NCBI RefSeq assembly: GCF_026212465.1
Contig: NC_080055.1
Span: 14,089,783-14,153,782, forward strand
Direction: 5' to 3'
Source of the DNA: Amaranthus tricolor
Lineage: Eukaryota; Streptophyta; Magnoliopsida; Caryophyllales; Amaranthaceae
DNA: 64,000 nucleotides
Both the position numbers and the translations under genes were made by a program. The first letter of the stretch is position 1. The number at the start of each line of letters is the position of its first letter. This document shows, in pieces, positions 25,924 through 39,986 of the stretch. A model generated the notes under the pieces. It had not been told where the DNA came from and ran no database searches. It saw nothing but the letters and a program-made list of their open reading frames with translations.

Positions 25924-27749
25924 CCTAATTCAAAACAAAATTAATACACAACTTTTAAACATATATACTTATTTATAACAAACATATTTACTAAATATGC
26001 AAATAATTAATTAACAAACCACAAACCACAATATAAATACTAAACAACAAACCACATTCCTAAAAATATATACTTTGAATAATTAACATTGTATAACCTT
26101 AGAAATATAACATTCAAAATATAAATATTAATTAAAGACAAGTATAACAACAAACCACATTTTTAACAAAATATGCAAATAATTAACAAACCATACACAA
26201 ACCACATTCACAAACCACATTTATAACTAAATTACTAAATTACAAGTGAAACAATAAAAATATAAACTTGCAAATTGATCTTTCTACTTGTAGTGAAAAT
26301 CAAAAACTTATTACAAAGATAAATAATTGGTGTTCTCATAAAAATAGATATACTATTGTAGTTTCTTAATTCAAAAATTAATTCAATATTTCCTTTCTTT
26401 GCAATGATATAATTAGATTTTTCTTGTCAATTAACAAAATAAAAAAATTTAAATTGAAATAATATAAACATTCTCGCAATACAAAAAAAATTCCACTAGA
26501 GGTACATTTAAATAATTAATCTACACAAAACCAACAAAAAATTTCTTATTTATTCGATGTCACATTATCACCACTCTGTCAGTTATATACTTCATTAATT
26601 TCCACTTTGCATAAATAATTTGAAATTATTAGTATTGAAAAATTAGTAAGTAAAAATATTAATATAAAATATGAAAACAACATGTTCTAAGGTTCTTGAT
26701 TATATTTTGTACTTTATATTATTTTGTATTTAATTTCAACTTATGTAATTAAAATTGAGTTTAGACATCACTAAAAACTTCCTTATTCAATGAGGAATTG
26801 AGGCAAATTGATGAGCTTGTTGTTGGGCTTACACATATAGGTCCATAAGATAACCCGACATAAGTCTGGTTTTCATAATACAACTAATTGGTTTAGGTGC
26901 AGAAGTCTATTAAATTATATTTGTTCATACTCTAACTTTTCCAAGTGAAAATCAAGATGGTGAGAAGCTCACTAACATAACCTTAAACAAATCACAATAC
27001 ATTTCATAGTCTACTTATCATTAACAAAGTTCAAGTTGCACTAATCGTTGATTCCCTCGACCCTTTTAATTCTACGATGATCACAACTGGGTAGTTCTCT
27101 AACACAACTATAACCAAATCACAATACATGTCATAGTCTATCTAGTAAGTAGTATCTATCATCATGTACTACAATAAACGTGATTCACCTTTACGGGGTG
27201 TTACAGCAAGACAGAAGCAAGCAGCGACAGCCTACAAAATTTTGGTTGAATAACAATTAAAAGGTCACAACAACAGCAAAATTACAAAAACTTCAAAAAA
27301 CAAATCAGTGAATAAAGAATGATGATGATGATGAACAAGAACACGTACAATAGAAGAATAGTAGGGGTTTATGAAAATTTGAAGTTTGATGATGAACAAG
27401 AACAGAAGCAAGGATTTACCTTCAGAAACTGTTTGTGAAGATGAACAGCAACAAGCTAAGAATGATGACAGCAGCAAATGACCGTTTGTGAAGATGAACA
27501 GCAACAAGAATGATGAATAACAGCAAATGACTGTTTGTGAAAATGAAGATGAACACAAGAAATGAACACAAATAATCTTGATGCTTAATCTTATACGTTT
27601 GTGAAGATGAAGAAGAGGAACGAAGCAAATGAAGATGAAGATGAAGCGTTTTTTCAATGAGGAACAAAGCAAAGTGTATAACGTATTTGAGAAGATATGC
27701 GAATAAAAAAGAAACTGGCGGGTTTTAACAAAATTTATTTTTGTCCAAC
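25924..27749 (-). other. CACTA 5' region: AT-rich leader, probable 5' UTR intron
   Basis: No open frame with protein-like composition is seen. On the minus strand, a leader rich in CTTCATCTTCA/CACAAACG motifs (27670-27420) ends in CTGAAG, followed by GTAAAT at 27419-27414. This is a possible donor that would join the acceptor ending at 25925, giving an intron of about 1.49 kb just before the transposase ATG. The stretch 26000-26700 is very AT-rich with repeated AACAAACCACA. The second CACTA element has the same leader at 63491-63770, including the donor, so the sequence is conserved in the family. Short frames here are low-complexity and not genes. Promoter position unknown. Confidence 0.5.
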
Positions 27750-28020
27750 GGTCATTTGCTGCGGTTCATAACAAAACCGTAGCAATTAATCTAATTTTGA
27801 AGAGTTATTTGCTGCGTTTGTTGAAAAACCGGAGCAATTAATCAACTTTGAAGAAGTATTTGCTGCGGTTGTGGAAAAACCGGAGTAATTAGTGCAAGAT
27901 GCTTGGTTATTTTCTGCGGTCAAGGGGGAAACCGCAGCAATTAGAGTATATTTTTTTTTTCTAATACATTTTCCTATTTTTTGCTGCTAATACACAAAAA
28001 CCGCAGCAAATGATGAGCAT
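27750..28020. repeat. Right subterminal hairpin array (five units)
   Basis: Five imperfect palindromes of the TTTGCTGCGGT...ACCGCAGCAAT type, near 27754, 27806, 27859, 27912 and 27980. Several arms are decayed (CCGGAGCAAT, CCGGAGTAAT, TTTTCTGCGG), mostly by transitions, compared with the same units in the second element (63231-63490). Confidence 0.85.
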
Positions 28021-28029
28021 CAAATACAT

Positions 28030-28044
28030 TTTTTTCCACTAATG
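28030..28044. repeat. CACTA terminal inverted repeat, right (mutated)
   Basis: Reads TTTTTTCCACTAATG, that is CATTAGTGGAAAAAA on the other strand. The canonical CACTA is changed to CATTA by one transition. The corresponding end of the second element (63198-63212) is the unmutated CACTAGTGGAAAAAA. Confidence 0.93.
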
Positions 28045-28047
28045 TAA
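28045..28047. other. Target-site duplication TAA, right copy
   Basis: TAA immediately follows the right terminus and begins the satellite continuation TAATTTCTAGTATATGAC. It matches 21257-21259. Confidence 0.93.
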
Positions 28048-31000
28048 TTTCTAGTATATGACTATGATTTACATTTCTAACCACTTTAACACAATAATAT
28101 ATACTTAATAGTGTTGTGCACAAAGTTTCGGTCAAAACAAACAAAGTTTGAACTACTTTATGCGCAAAAGTGCCAAAAATGAATTAAAACCCTTAAATCG
28201 CTACTTAACACGTAATTTCTAGCATATGAATATGATTTACAATTCTAACCTCTTTCAGAACATTAATATATACCATATAGTGTTGTGTGCCATGTTTCGT
28301 GCAAAAGAAACCAAGTTATGATTTATAATTATAACCACTTCAAGAAAATAGTATATACCAAATAGTGTTGTGTGCCATGTTTCGTGCAAAAAAAACAAGT
28401 GTTAGCTACTTTATGCAGAAAAGTTCCAAAAACACTTAAAAACCCTAAAAAATCGCAACTTAACACGTAATTTCTAGCATATCACAATGATTTTCAATTC
28501 TAACCACATTAATAAAATAATTTATACCAAATAGTGTTGTGTGCCAAGTTTCGTGCAAAACAAACCAAGTGTTTGCTACTTTATGCACAAAAGTGCCAAA
28601 AACGCTAAAAAAAACCCTTAAAATCACAACTTAACACGTAATTTATAGCGTATGACTATGATTTAAAGTTCTAAAAACATCAACATAATAATATATACCA
28701 AATAGTGTTGTGTGCCAAGTTTCGTGAAAAACAAACCAAGTTTAAGCTACTTTATGCGCAAAAGTGCCAAAAAGGCGTATAAAACCCTTAAAATCGGAAC
28801 TTAACACGTAATTTCTATCATATGACTATGATTTATAATTATAACCACTTCAAGAAAATAATATATACCAAGTAGTGTTGTGTGCCAAGTTTCGTGCAAA
28901 ACAAACCAAGTTTGAGCTAATTTATGCAAATAAGTGCCAAAAACGCTTAAAAACCCTTAAAATAGCAACTTAACATGTACTTTCTAGCATATGACAATGA
29001 TTTATAATTATAAGAACTTCAAGAAAATAATATATACCAAATAGTGTTGTGTACCAAGTTTCGTGCAAAACAAACCAACTGTTAGCTACTTTATGCACAA
29101 AAGTGCCAAAAACGCTTAAAAACCCTTAAAATCGCAACTTAACACGTAATTTATAGCGTATGACTATGATTTAAAATTCTAACAACATCAACACAATAAT
29201 ATATACCAAATAGTGTTGTGTGACAAGTTTCGTGAAAAACAAACCAAGTTAAGCTACTTTATGCGCAAAAGTGCAAAGAACGCGTATAAAACCCTTAAAA
29301 TCGCAACTTAATACGTAATTTCTATCATATGACTATGATTTAAAATTCTAACCACTTTAACACAATAATACATACCAAATAGAGTTTTGTACAAACTCGC
29401 GTGCAAAACAAACCAAGTTTGAGCTACTTTATGCGCAAAAGTGCCAAAAACGCTTTAAAAACCTTAAAACCGCAACTTAACACATAATTTCTAGCATATG
29501 ACTATGATTTACAATTTTAACCACTTCAACACAATAATATATACCAAAGTAGTGTTGCGTGCCAAGTTTCGTGCAAAACAAACCAAGTTTAAGCTACTTT
29601 ATCCGCAAAAGTGTCAAAAACGCTTAAAAACTCTTAAAATCGCAACTTTTACACGTAATTTCTCGCATATGACTATGATTTACAATTCTAACCACTTCAA
29701 ATCAAAAATATATACCAAATAGAGTTGTCTGCCAAGTTTCGTGCAAAACAAACCAAGTTTGAGCTACTTTATGCGAAAAAGTGCCAAAAACGCAAAACCC
29801 TTAAAACCGCAACTTAACACATAATTTCTAGCATATGACTTTGATTTACATTCTGACCACTTCAAAAAAAATAATATATACCAAATACAGTTGTGTGCCG
29901 AATTTCGTGCAAAACAAACAAAGTTTGAGCTACTTTATGCGCAAAAGTGCCAAAAACGAATTAAAACCCTTAAAATCGTAACTTAACACGTAATTTCTAG
30001 CATATGACTATGAATTATAATACCAACCACTTCAACACAATAATATATACCAAATAGTGTTGTGTGCCAAGTTTCGTGCAAAACAAACCAAGTTGGAGCT
30101 ACTTTGTGCGCAAAATGCCAAATTTAGGTGCAAAACAAAAGTGCAAAAAACGCTTAAAAACCCTTAAAATCGCAACTTAACACGTAATTTCTAGCATATG
30201 ACTAGGATTTTGAATTATAACTACTTCAAGACAATAACATATACCAAATAGTATTGTGTGCCAAGTTTCGTGCAAAACAAACCAAGTTTGAGCTACTTTA
30301 TGCGCAAAAGTACCAAACATGCTTAAAAACCCTTAAAATCGCAACTTAACACGTAATTTCTAGCATATGACTATAATTTATAATTATAACCACTTCAAGA
30401 AAATAATATATACCAAATAGTGTTGTGTGCCATGTTTCATGCAAAACAAACCAAGTGTTAGCTACTTTATGCACAAAAGTTCCAAAAACGCTTAAAAACC
30501 CTTAAAATCGCAACTTAACACGTAATTTCTAGCATATCACAATGATTTTCAATTCTAACCATATTAATAAAATAATATATACCAAATAGTGTTGTGTGCC
30601 TAGTTTCTTGTAAAACAATCCAAGTGTTAGGTACTTTATGCACAAAAGTGCCAAAAACGCGTTAAAAAACCCTTAAAATCGCAACTTAACACGTAATTTA
30701 TAGCGTATGACTATGATTTAAAATTTTAAAAACATCAACATAATAATATATACGAAATAGTGTTGTGTGCCAAGTTTCGTGCAAAACAAACTAAGTTTGA
30801 GCTACTTTATGCGCAAAAGTGCCAAAAACGCTTAAAAAAACCCTGAAAACCGCAACTTAACACATAATTTCTAGCATATAACTTTGATTTACAATTATAA
30901 CCACTTCAACACAATAATCTGTACCAAATAGTGATGTTTGCCAAGTTTCGTGCAAAACAAACCAAATTTAGGCTACTTTACGCGCAAAATTTGGCAAAAA

Positions 31001-34000
31001 CGCTTAAAAACTCTTAAAAACGCTTGCCATATGACTATGATTTACAATTCTAACCACTTAAAAACAATAATATATACAAAATAGAGTTGTGTTCCAAGTT
31101 TCGTGCAAAACAAAAATAAGTTTGAGCTACTTTATGCGCAAAAGTGCCAAAAAACGCATAAAAACACTTAAAACCGCAACTTAACACATAATTTCTAGAA
31201 TATGACTATGATTTAGAATTCTAACCACTTGAACAAAATAATATATACCAAATAGTGTTGTGTGCCAAGTGTCGTGCAAAACAAAAAGAAGTTTGAGCTA
31301 CTTTATGCGCAAAGGTGTCAAAAACGCTTAAAAACAATTTCAGTCGCAACTTAACACGTAATTTCTAGTATATGACTATGATTTAGAATTCTAACCACTT
31401 TAACACAATAATATATAATTAATAGTGTTGTGTTCAAAGTTTCGTGCAAAACAAACAAAGTTTGAACTACTATAAGCGCAAAAGTACCAAAAATGAATTA
31501 AAACCCTTAAAATCGCTACTTAACACTTAATTTCTAGCATATGAATATGATTTAAAATTCTAACCACTTCAGAAAATTAATATATACCATATAGTGTTGT
31601 GTACAAAGTTTCTTGCAAAACAAACCAAGTTTGAGCTACTTTATGAGCAAAAGTGCCAAAACCGCTTAAAAACCCTTAAAATCGCAACTTAACACGTAAT
31701 TTCTAGCATATGACTAGGATTTACAATTATAACTACTTCAAGACAATAACATATACAAAATAGTATTGTGTTGCCAAGTTTCGTGCAAAACAAACCAAGT
31801 TTGAGCTACTTTATGCGCAAAAGTACCAAACATGCTTAAAAACCCTTAAAATCGCAACTTAACACGTAATTTCTAGCATATGATTATGATTTAAAATTCT
31901 AACCACTTCAACACAATAATATATACCAAATAGTGTTTTGTGCTAAGTTTCTTGCAAAACAAACCAAGTTTGAGCTACTTTATGCGCAAAAATGCCAAAA
32001 ACACATAAAAACCCTTAAAATCGAAACTAACACGTAATTTCGAGCACATGACTATGATTTACAATTCTAAGAACCTCAACACAGTAATATATACCAAATA
32101 GTGTTGTGTGACATGTTTCGTGCAAAACAAACCTTATTGAGCTACTTTATGCGCAAAACTACCAAAAACACTTAAAAACCCGTAAAATCGCAACATAACA
32201 TGTAATATTTAAAATATGACTATGATTTAAAATTCTAACCAATTGAACACAATAATATATACCAAATAGTGTTGTGTGCCAAGTTTCGTGAAAAACAAAC
32301 CAAGTTTGAGCTACTTAATGCACAAAAGTGCCAAAAACGCTTATAAAACCTTTAAAAACGCAACTTAACACGTAATTTTATAGAATATGACTATGATTTA
32401 TAATTATAACTACTTCAAGAAAATAATATATAGCAAATAGTGTTGTGTGCCAAGTTTCGTGCAAAACAAACCATGTTTGAGCTACTTAATGCACAAAAGT
32501 GCCAAAAACGCTTATAAAACCCATAAAATCGCAACTTAACACGTAAATCCAACATATGACTATGATTTACAATTCTAACCTCTTAAACAAAATAATATAT
32601 ACCAAATAGTGTTGTGTGCCTAGTTTCGTGCAAAAAAAAAAAAGTTTTAGCTACTTTATGCGCAAAGGTGCCAAAAACGCTTAAAACACCTTTAAATCGC
32701 AACTTAACACGTAATTTCTTGCATATGACTATATTTTACAATTTTAACCACTTCAACATAATAATATATACCAAATAGTGTTGTGTGCAAAGTTTCGTGC
32801 AAAAAAAAACCAAGTTTTAAGCTACTTTATGCACAAAAGTGTCAAAAATGCTTAAAAACTCTTAATATCGCAACTTAACACGTAACTTCTAGCATATGAC
32901 TATGATTTACAATTCTCAAAACTTCAAATCAAAATATATACAAATAGAGTTGTGTGCCATGTTTCGTGCAAAACAAACCAAGTTTGATACTTGATGCGCA
33001 AAAAGTGCCAAAAACGCTTAAAAAACACTTAAAACCGCAACTTAACACATAATTTCTAGCATAAGACTATGATTTAAAATTCTAGCCACTTCAAAAAAAT
33101 AATATATCCCAAATAGTGTTGTGTGCCAAATTTCGTGCAAAACAAAAACAAGTTTGAGCTACTTTATGCGCAAAGGTGCCAAAAACGCTTAAAAACAATT
33201 TCAGTTGCAACTTAACACGTAATTTCTAGTATATGACAATGATTTATAATTCTAACCACTTTAACACAATAATATATACTTAATAGTGTTGTGTGAAAGT
33301 TTCGTACAAAACAAACAAAGTTTGAACTACTATATGCGCAAAAGTTCCAAAAATGAATTAAAACCCTTAAAATCATTACTTAACACGTATTTTCTAGCAT
33401 ATGAATATGATTTACAATTCTAACCCCTTCAGAACATTAATATATACCATATAGTGTTGTGTGCCAAGTTTCGTGCAAAACAAACCAAGTTTGAGATACT
33501 TTATGCACAAAAGTGCAAAAAACGCTTAAAAACCCTTAAAATCGCAACTTAAACACGTAATTTCTAGCATATGACTAGGATTTTCAATTATAACTACTTC
33601 AAGACAATAACATATACCAAATAGTATTGTGTGCCAAATGTCGTGCAAAACAAACCAAGTTTGAGCTACTTTATGCGCAAAAGTACCAAACATGCTTAAA
33701 ACACTTAGAATCGCAACTTAACACGTAATTTCTAGCATATGACTATGATTTATAATTATAACCACTTCAAGAAAATAATATATATCAAATTGTGTTGTGT
33801 GCCATGTTTCGTGCAAAACAAACCAAGTGTTAGCTACTTTATGCACAAATAGTTCCAAAAACGCTTAAAAACCCTTAAAATCGTAATTTAACACGTAATT
33901 TCTAGCATATCACAATGATTTTCAATTCTAACCACATTAATAAAATAATATATACCAAATAGTGTTGTGTGCAAAGTTTCGTGTAAAACAAACCCAAGTG

Positions 34001-36631
34001 TTAGCTACTTTATGCACAAAAGTGCCAAAAACGCTTAAAAACCCTTAAAATCGCAACTTAACACGTAATTTATAGCGCATGACTATGATTTAAAAATTCT
34101 AAAAGCATCAACATAATAATATATACCAAATAGTGTTGTGTGCCAAGTTTCGTGCAAACAAACTAAGTTTACCAAATAGTGTTGTGTGCCATGTTTCGTG
34201 TAAAACAAACCCAGTGGTTAGCTACTTTATGCACAAAAGTGCAAAAACGCTTAAAAACCCCTTAAAATCGCAACTTAACACGTAATTTATAGCGTATGAC
34301 TATGATTTAAAATTCTAAAAGCGTCAACATAATAATATATACCAAATAGTGTTGTGTGCCAAGTTTCGTGCAAAACAAACTAAGTTTGAGCTACTTTATG
34401 CGCAAAAGTGCCAAAAACGCTTAAAAAAACACTGAAAACCGCAACTTAACACATAATTTCTAGCATATAACTTTTATTTACAATTCTAACCACTTCAACA
34501 CAATTAATCTATACCAAATAGTGATGTTTGCCAAGTTTCGTGCAAAACAAACCAAATTTTAGGCTATTTTATGCGCATAAAGTGGCAAAAACGCTCAAAA
34601 ACTCATAAATCGCAACTTAACACGTAATTGCTTGCATATGACTATGATTTTAAAATTATAACCACTTAAAAACAATAGTATAGACCAAATAGAGTTGTGT
34701 GCCAAGTTTCGTGCAAAACAAAAATAAGGTTGAGCTACTTTATGCGCAAAAGTGCAAAAAACGCATAAAAAACACATAAAACCGCAACTTAACACATAAT
34801 TACTAGCATATGACTATGATTTACAATTCTAACCACTTCAACAAAAATAATATATACCAAATAGTGTTGTGTGCCAAGTGTCGTGCAAAACAAAAATAAG
34901 TTTGAGCTACTTTATGCGCAAAGGTGCCAAAAACGCTTAAAAACAATTTTAGTCGCAACTTAACACGTAATTTCTAGTATATGACTATGATTTACAATTC
35001 TAACCACTTTAACACAATATATATACTTAATAGTGTTGTGTACAAAGTTTCGTGCAAAACAAACAAAGTTTGAACTACTATAAATGCAGAAATGCCAAAA
35101 ATGAATTAAAACCGTTAAAATCGCTACTTAACACATAATTTCTAGCGTATGAATATGATTACAATTCTAACCACTTCAGAAAATTAATATATACCATATA
35201 GTGTTGTGTACAAAGTTTCGTGCAAAACAAACCAAGTTTGAGCTACTTTATGAGCAAAAGTGCCAAAACCGCTTTAAAACCTTAAAATCGCAACTTAACA
35301 CGTAATTTCTAGCATATGGACTAGGATTTACAATTATAACTACTTCAAGACAATAACATATACAAAATAGTATTGTGTGCCAAGTTTCGTGCAAAACAAA
35401 CCAAGTTTGAGCTACTTTATGCGCAAAAGTACCAAACATGCTAAAAAACCCTTAAAATCGCAACTTAACACGTAATTTCTAGCATATGACTATGATTTAA
35501 ATTCTAACCACTTCAACACAATAATATATACCAAATAGTGTTGTGTGCCAAGTTTCGTGCAAAAACAAACCAAGTTTGAGCTACTTTATTCGCAAAAATG
35601 CAAAAAAATGCAATAAAACCCTTAAAATCGAAACTTAACACGTAATTTTTAGAATATGACTATGATTTATAATTATAACCACTTCAAGAAAATAATATAT
35701 ACCAAATAGTGTTGTGTGCCATGTTTCGTGCAAAACAAACCAAGTGTTAGCTACTTTATGCCCAAAAGTTCCAAAAACGCTTAAAAACTCTTAAAATCGC
35801 AACTTAACACGTAATTTCTAGCATATCACAATGATTTTCAATTCTAACCACAGTAATAAAATAATATATACCAAATAGTGTTGTGTGCCAAGTTTCGTGT
35901 AAAACAAACCAAGTGTTAGCTACTTTATGCACAAAAGTGCAAAAAACGCTTAAAAACCCTTAAAATCGCAACTTAACACGTAATTTATAGCGTATGACTA
36001 TGATTTAAAATTCTACAAACATCAACATAATAATATATACCAAATAGTGTTGTGTGCCAGGTTTCGTGCAAAACAAACCAAGTTTGAGCTACTTAATGCA
36101 CAAAAGTGTCAAAAACGCTTATAAAAACCCTTAAAATCGCAACTTAACTCGTAATTTCCAACATATGACTATGATTTAGAATTCTAACCACTTAAACAAA
36201 ATAATATATACCAAATAGTGTTGTGTGCCTAGTTTCGTGCAAAAAAAAAAAAGTTGTAGCTACTTTATGCGCAAAGGTGCCAAAAACGCTTAAAACACCT
36301 TTAAATCGCAACTTAACACGTAATTTCTTGCATATGACTATGATTTACAATTTTAACCACTTCAACACAATAATATATACCAAATAGTGTTGTGTGCCAT
36401 GTTTCGTGCAAAAAAACCAAGTTTAAGCTACTTTATGCGCAAAAGTGTCAAAAATGCTTAAAAACTCTTAATATCGCAACTTAACACGTAATTTCTAGCA
36501 TATGACTATGATTTACAATTCTAACAACTTTAAATCAAAAATATATACCAAAAAGAGTTGTGTGCCAAGTTTCGTGCAAAACAAACCAAGTTTGAGCTGC
36601 TTTAGGCGCCAAAGTGCCAAAATCGCTTAAA
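28048..36631 (-). repeat. Satellite array, reverse sense, right of the first CACTA element
   Basis: About 50 monomers with no clean fixed higher-order period. Recurrent variants include GTGTTAGCTACTTTATGCAC with ATCACAATGATTTTCAATTC (about 28480, 30530, 33905, 35825) and the GACTAGGATTT type (about 30200, 31712, 33573, 35329). Short rearrangements are visible: a monomer fused after CCAAGTT at about 28317 with loss of roughly half a unit, a partial internal duplication at about 34165, and a deletion of the CGCAACTTAACACG segment at about 31020. No gene is supported. Confidence 0.93.
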
Positions 36632-36731
36632 NNNNNNNNNNNNNNNNNNNNNNNNNNNNNNNNNNNNNNNNNNNNNNNNNNNNNNNNNNNNNNNNNNNNN
36701 NNNNNNNNNNNNNNNNNNNNNNNNNNNNNNN
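36632..36731. other. Assembly gap, 100 N
   Basis: Exactly 100 N. Satellite sense switches from reverse (left) to forward (right) across it, the mirror image of the gap at 784-883. Confidence 0.98.
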
Positions 36732-39700
36732 TTGGTTTGTTTTGCACGAAACATGGCACACAACACTATTTGGTATATATTATTGTGTTGAAGTTGTTAG
36801 AATTGTAAATCATAGTCATATGCTAGATATTACGTGTTAAGTTGCTATTTAGAGGGTTTTTAAGAGTATTTGGCACTTTTACGCATAAAATAGCTCAAAC
36901 TTGGTTTGTTTTGCACGAAACATGGAACACAACAAAATTTGGTATATATTATTGTGTTGAAGTGGTTAGAATTTTAAATCATTGCTATATACAAGAAATT
37001 ACGTGTTAAGTTGCGATTTTAAGTTTTTAATTCGTTTTTTCGCACTTTTGCGCCTAAAGTAGCTCAAACTTGGTTTGTTTTGCACGAAACATGGCACACA
37101 ACACTATTTGGTATATATTATTGTGTTGAAGTTGTTAGAATTGTAAATCTTATTCATATGCTAGATATAACGTGTTAAGTTGCTATTAAAAGGGTTTTTA
37201 AGCGTATTTGGCACTTTTGCGCATAAAGGAGCTCAAACTTGGTTTGTTTTGCAAGTAACTTGGCAAACAACACTATTTGGTATATTTTGTTGTGTTTAAG
37301 TGGTTAGAATTGTAATTCATAGTCATATACAAGAAATTACGTGTTAAGTTGCGATTTTAAGGGTTTTTTTTAAGCGTTTTTGGCACTTTTGCGCATAAAG
37401 TAACTCAAACTTTGTTTGTTTTGCACGAACATTGGCACACAACACTATTTGGCATATATTATTGTGTTGAAGTTCTTAGAATTGTAAATCATAGTCTTAT
37501 GTTAGACATTACGTGTTAGGTTGCAATTTTAAGGGTTTTTAAGCGTTTAAGGCACTTTTGCGCATAAAGTAGCTCCAACTTGGTTTGTTTTCACGAAACA
37601 TGGAACACAACACTATTTGGTATATGATTATTGTGTTGAAGTGGTTAGAATTGTAAATCATAGCTATATACAAGATATTACGTGTTAAGTTGCGATTTTA
37701 AGTTTTTAATACATTTTTCGCACTTTTTGCGCCTAAAGTAGCTCAAACTTGGTTTGTTTTGCAAGAAACATGGCAAACAACACTATTTGGTATATTTTGT
37801 TGTGTTGAAGTGATTAGAATTGTAATTCGTAGTCATATACTAGAAATTACGTGTTAAGTTGCGATTTTAAGTGTTTTTTAAGCGTTTTTTGGCACTTTTG
37901 CGCATAAAGTAGCTCAAACCTGGTTTGTTTTGCACTAAAATTGGCACACACAACACTATTTGGTATATATTATTGTGTTGAAGTTGTTAGAATTGTAAAT
38001 GATAGTCATATGCTAGACATTACGTGTTAGGTTGCAATTTTAAGGGTTTTTAAGCGTTTAAGGTATTTTTGCGCATAAAGTAGCTCCAACTTGGTTTGTT
38101 TTGCACGAAACATGGAACACAACACTATTTGGTATATATTATTGTGTTGAAGTGGTTAGAATTGTAAATCATAGCTATTTACTAGAAATTACGTGTTAAG
38201 TTGCGATTTTAGGTTTTTTATTCGTTTTTGGCACTTTTGCTCCTAAAGTAGCTCAAACTTGGTTTGTTTTGCACGAAACTTGGTAAACACCACTATTTTG
38301 TATATTTTGTTGTGTTGAAGTGGTTAGAATTGTAAATCATAGTCATATACTAGAAATTACGTGTTAAGCAGCGATTTTAAGGGTTTTTTAAGCGTTTTTT
38401 GCACTTTTGCGCATAAAGTAGCTCAAACTTGGTTTGTTTTGCACGAAACATGGCACACAACACTATTTGGTATATATTATTGTGTTGAAGTGGTTAGAAG
38501 TTTAAATCATAGTCATATACTCGAAATTACGTGTTAAGTTGCGATTTTAAGCGTTTTTTTAGCGATTTTTGCACTTTTGCGAATAAAGCCGCTCAAACTT
38601 GGTTTGTTTTGTACAAAACATGGCACACAACACTATTTGGTATATATTAGTGTGTTGAAGTGGTTAGAAGATTAAATCATAGTCATATACTAGAAATTAC
38701 GTGTTATGTTGCAATTTTAAGGTTTTTATTCCTTTTTGGCACTTTTGCGCCTAAAGTAGCTCCAACTTGGTTTGTTTTGCATGAAACTTGGCAAACACCA
38801 CTATTTGGTATATTTTGTTGTGTTGAAGTGGTTAGAATTGTAAATCATGGTCATATACTAGAAATTACGTGTTAAGCTACGATTTTAAGGGTTTTTTGAG
38901 CGTTTTTGGCACTTTTGCGCACAAAGTAGCTCAAACTTGGTTTGTTTTGCATGAAACTTGGCAAACACCAATATTTGGTATATTTTGTTGTGTTGAAGTG
39001 GTTAGAATTGTAAATCATAGTCATATATTAGAAATTACGTGTTAAGTTGCGATTTTAAGGGTTTTTTAAGCGTTTTTTGCACTTTTGCGCATAAAGTAGC
39101 TTAAACTTGGTTTGTTTTGCACGAAACGTGGCACAAAACACTATTTGGTATATATTATTGTGTTGAAGTTGTTATAATTGTAAACCATAGTCATATGCTG
39201 GACATCACGTGTTAGGTTGCGATTTTACGGGTTTTTAAGCGTTTAAGGCACTTTTGCGCATAAAGTAGCTGAAACTTGGTTTGTTTTGCACGAAACATGG
39301 AACACAACACTATTTGGTATATATTATTGTGTTGAAGTGGTTAGAATTTTAAATCCTAGCTTTATACTAGAAATTACGTGTTAAGTTGAGATTTTAGGTT
39401 TTTTTCTTCGTTTTTGACACTTTTGCTGTTAAGTGTTTAGAATTTTAAATCATGGTCATATACTAGAAATTACGTGTTAAGTTTCGATTTTAAGGGTTTT
39501 TTAAGCGTTTTTTCCACTTTTGCGCATTAAGTAGATCAAACTTGGTTTGTTTTGCACGAAACTTGGCAAACAACACTATTGGTATATTATGTTGTTTGAA
39601 GTGGTTAGAATTGTAAATCATAGTCATATACTAGAAATTACGTGTTAAGTTTCGATTTTAAGTTTTTGACTCGTTTTTCGCACTTTTGCGCCTAAAGTAG

Positions 39701-39986
39701 GTCAAACTTGGTTTGTTTTGCACGAAACTTGGTAAACCCCACTATTTGGTATATTTTGTTGTGTTGAAGTGGTTAGAACTGTAAATCATAGTCATATACT
39801 AGAAATTACGTGTTAATTTGCGATTTTAAGGGTTTTTTAAGCGTTTTTTGCACTTTTGCGCATAAAATAACTCAAACTTGGTTTGTTTTGCACGAAACAT
39901 GGCACACAACACTATTTGGTATATATTATTGTGTTGAAGTTGTTAGAATTGTAAATCATAGTCATATGCTAGATATTACGTGTTAA
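36732..39986 (+). repeat. 19-unit higher-order repeat, copy 1 (with end of the preceding copy)
   Basis: The marker GTTGCTATTTAGAGGG (or AAAGGG) with AAGAGTATTTGGCACTTTTAC begins at 36841, 39987, 43134 and 46276, giving units of 3,146, 3,147 and 3,142 bp. I count 18 full monomers and one stub of about 98 bp (39350-39448), where the part from GCGCCTAAAG to the next GTTAAGTG is deleted. The unit length is therefore 18.5 monomers. 36732-36840 is the end of an earlier copy cut by the gap. Confidence 0.92.

Noticed and set aside
27265..27672. Open frames rich in HLHLHL, SSSSQ and LLLFI near 27265-27672 and again at 63457-63881
   Set aside because: Low-complexity translation of the CTTCATCTTCA-rich transposon leader, open in two frames at once. 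It contains a donor-like splice site and is more likely untranslated.
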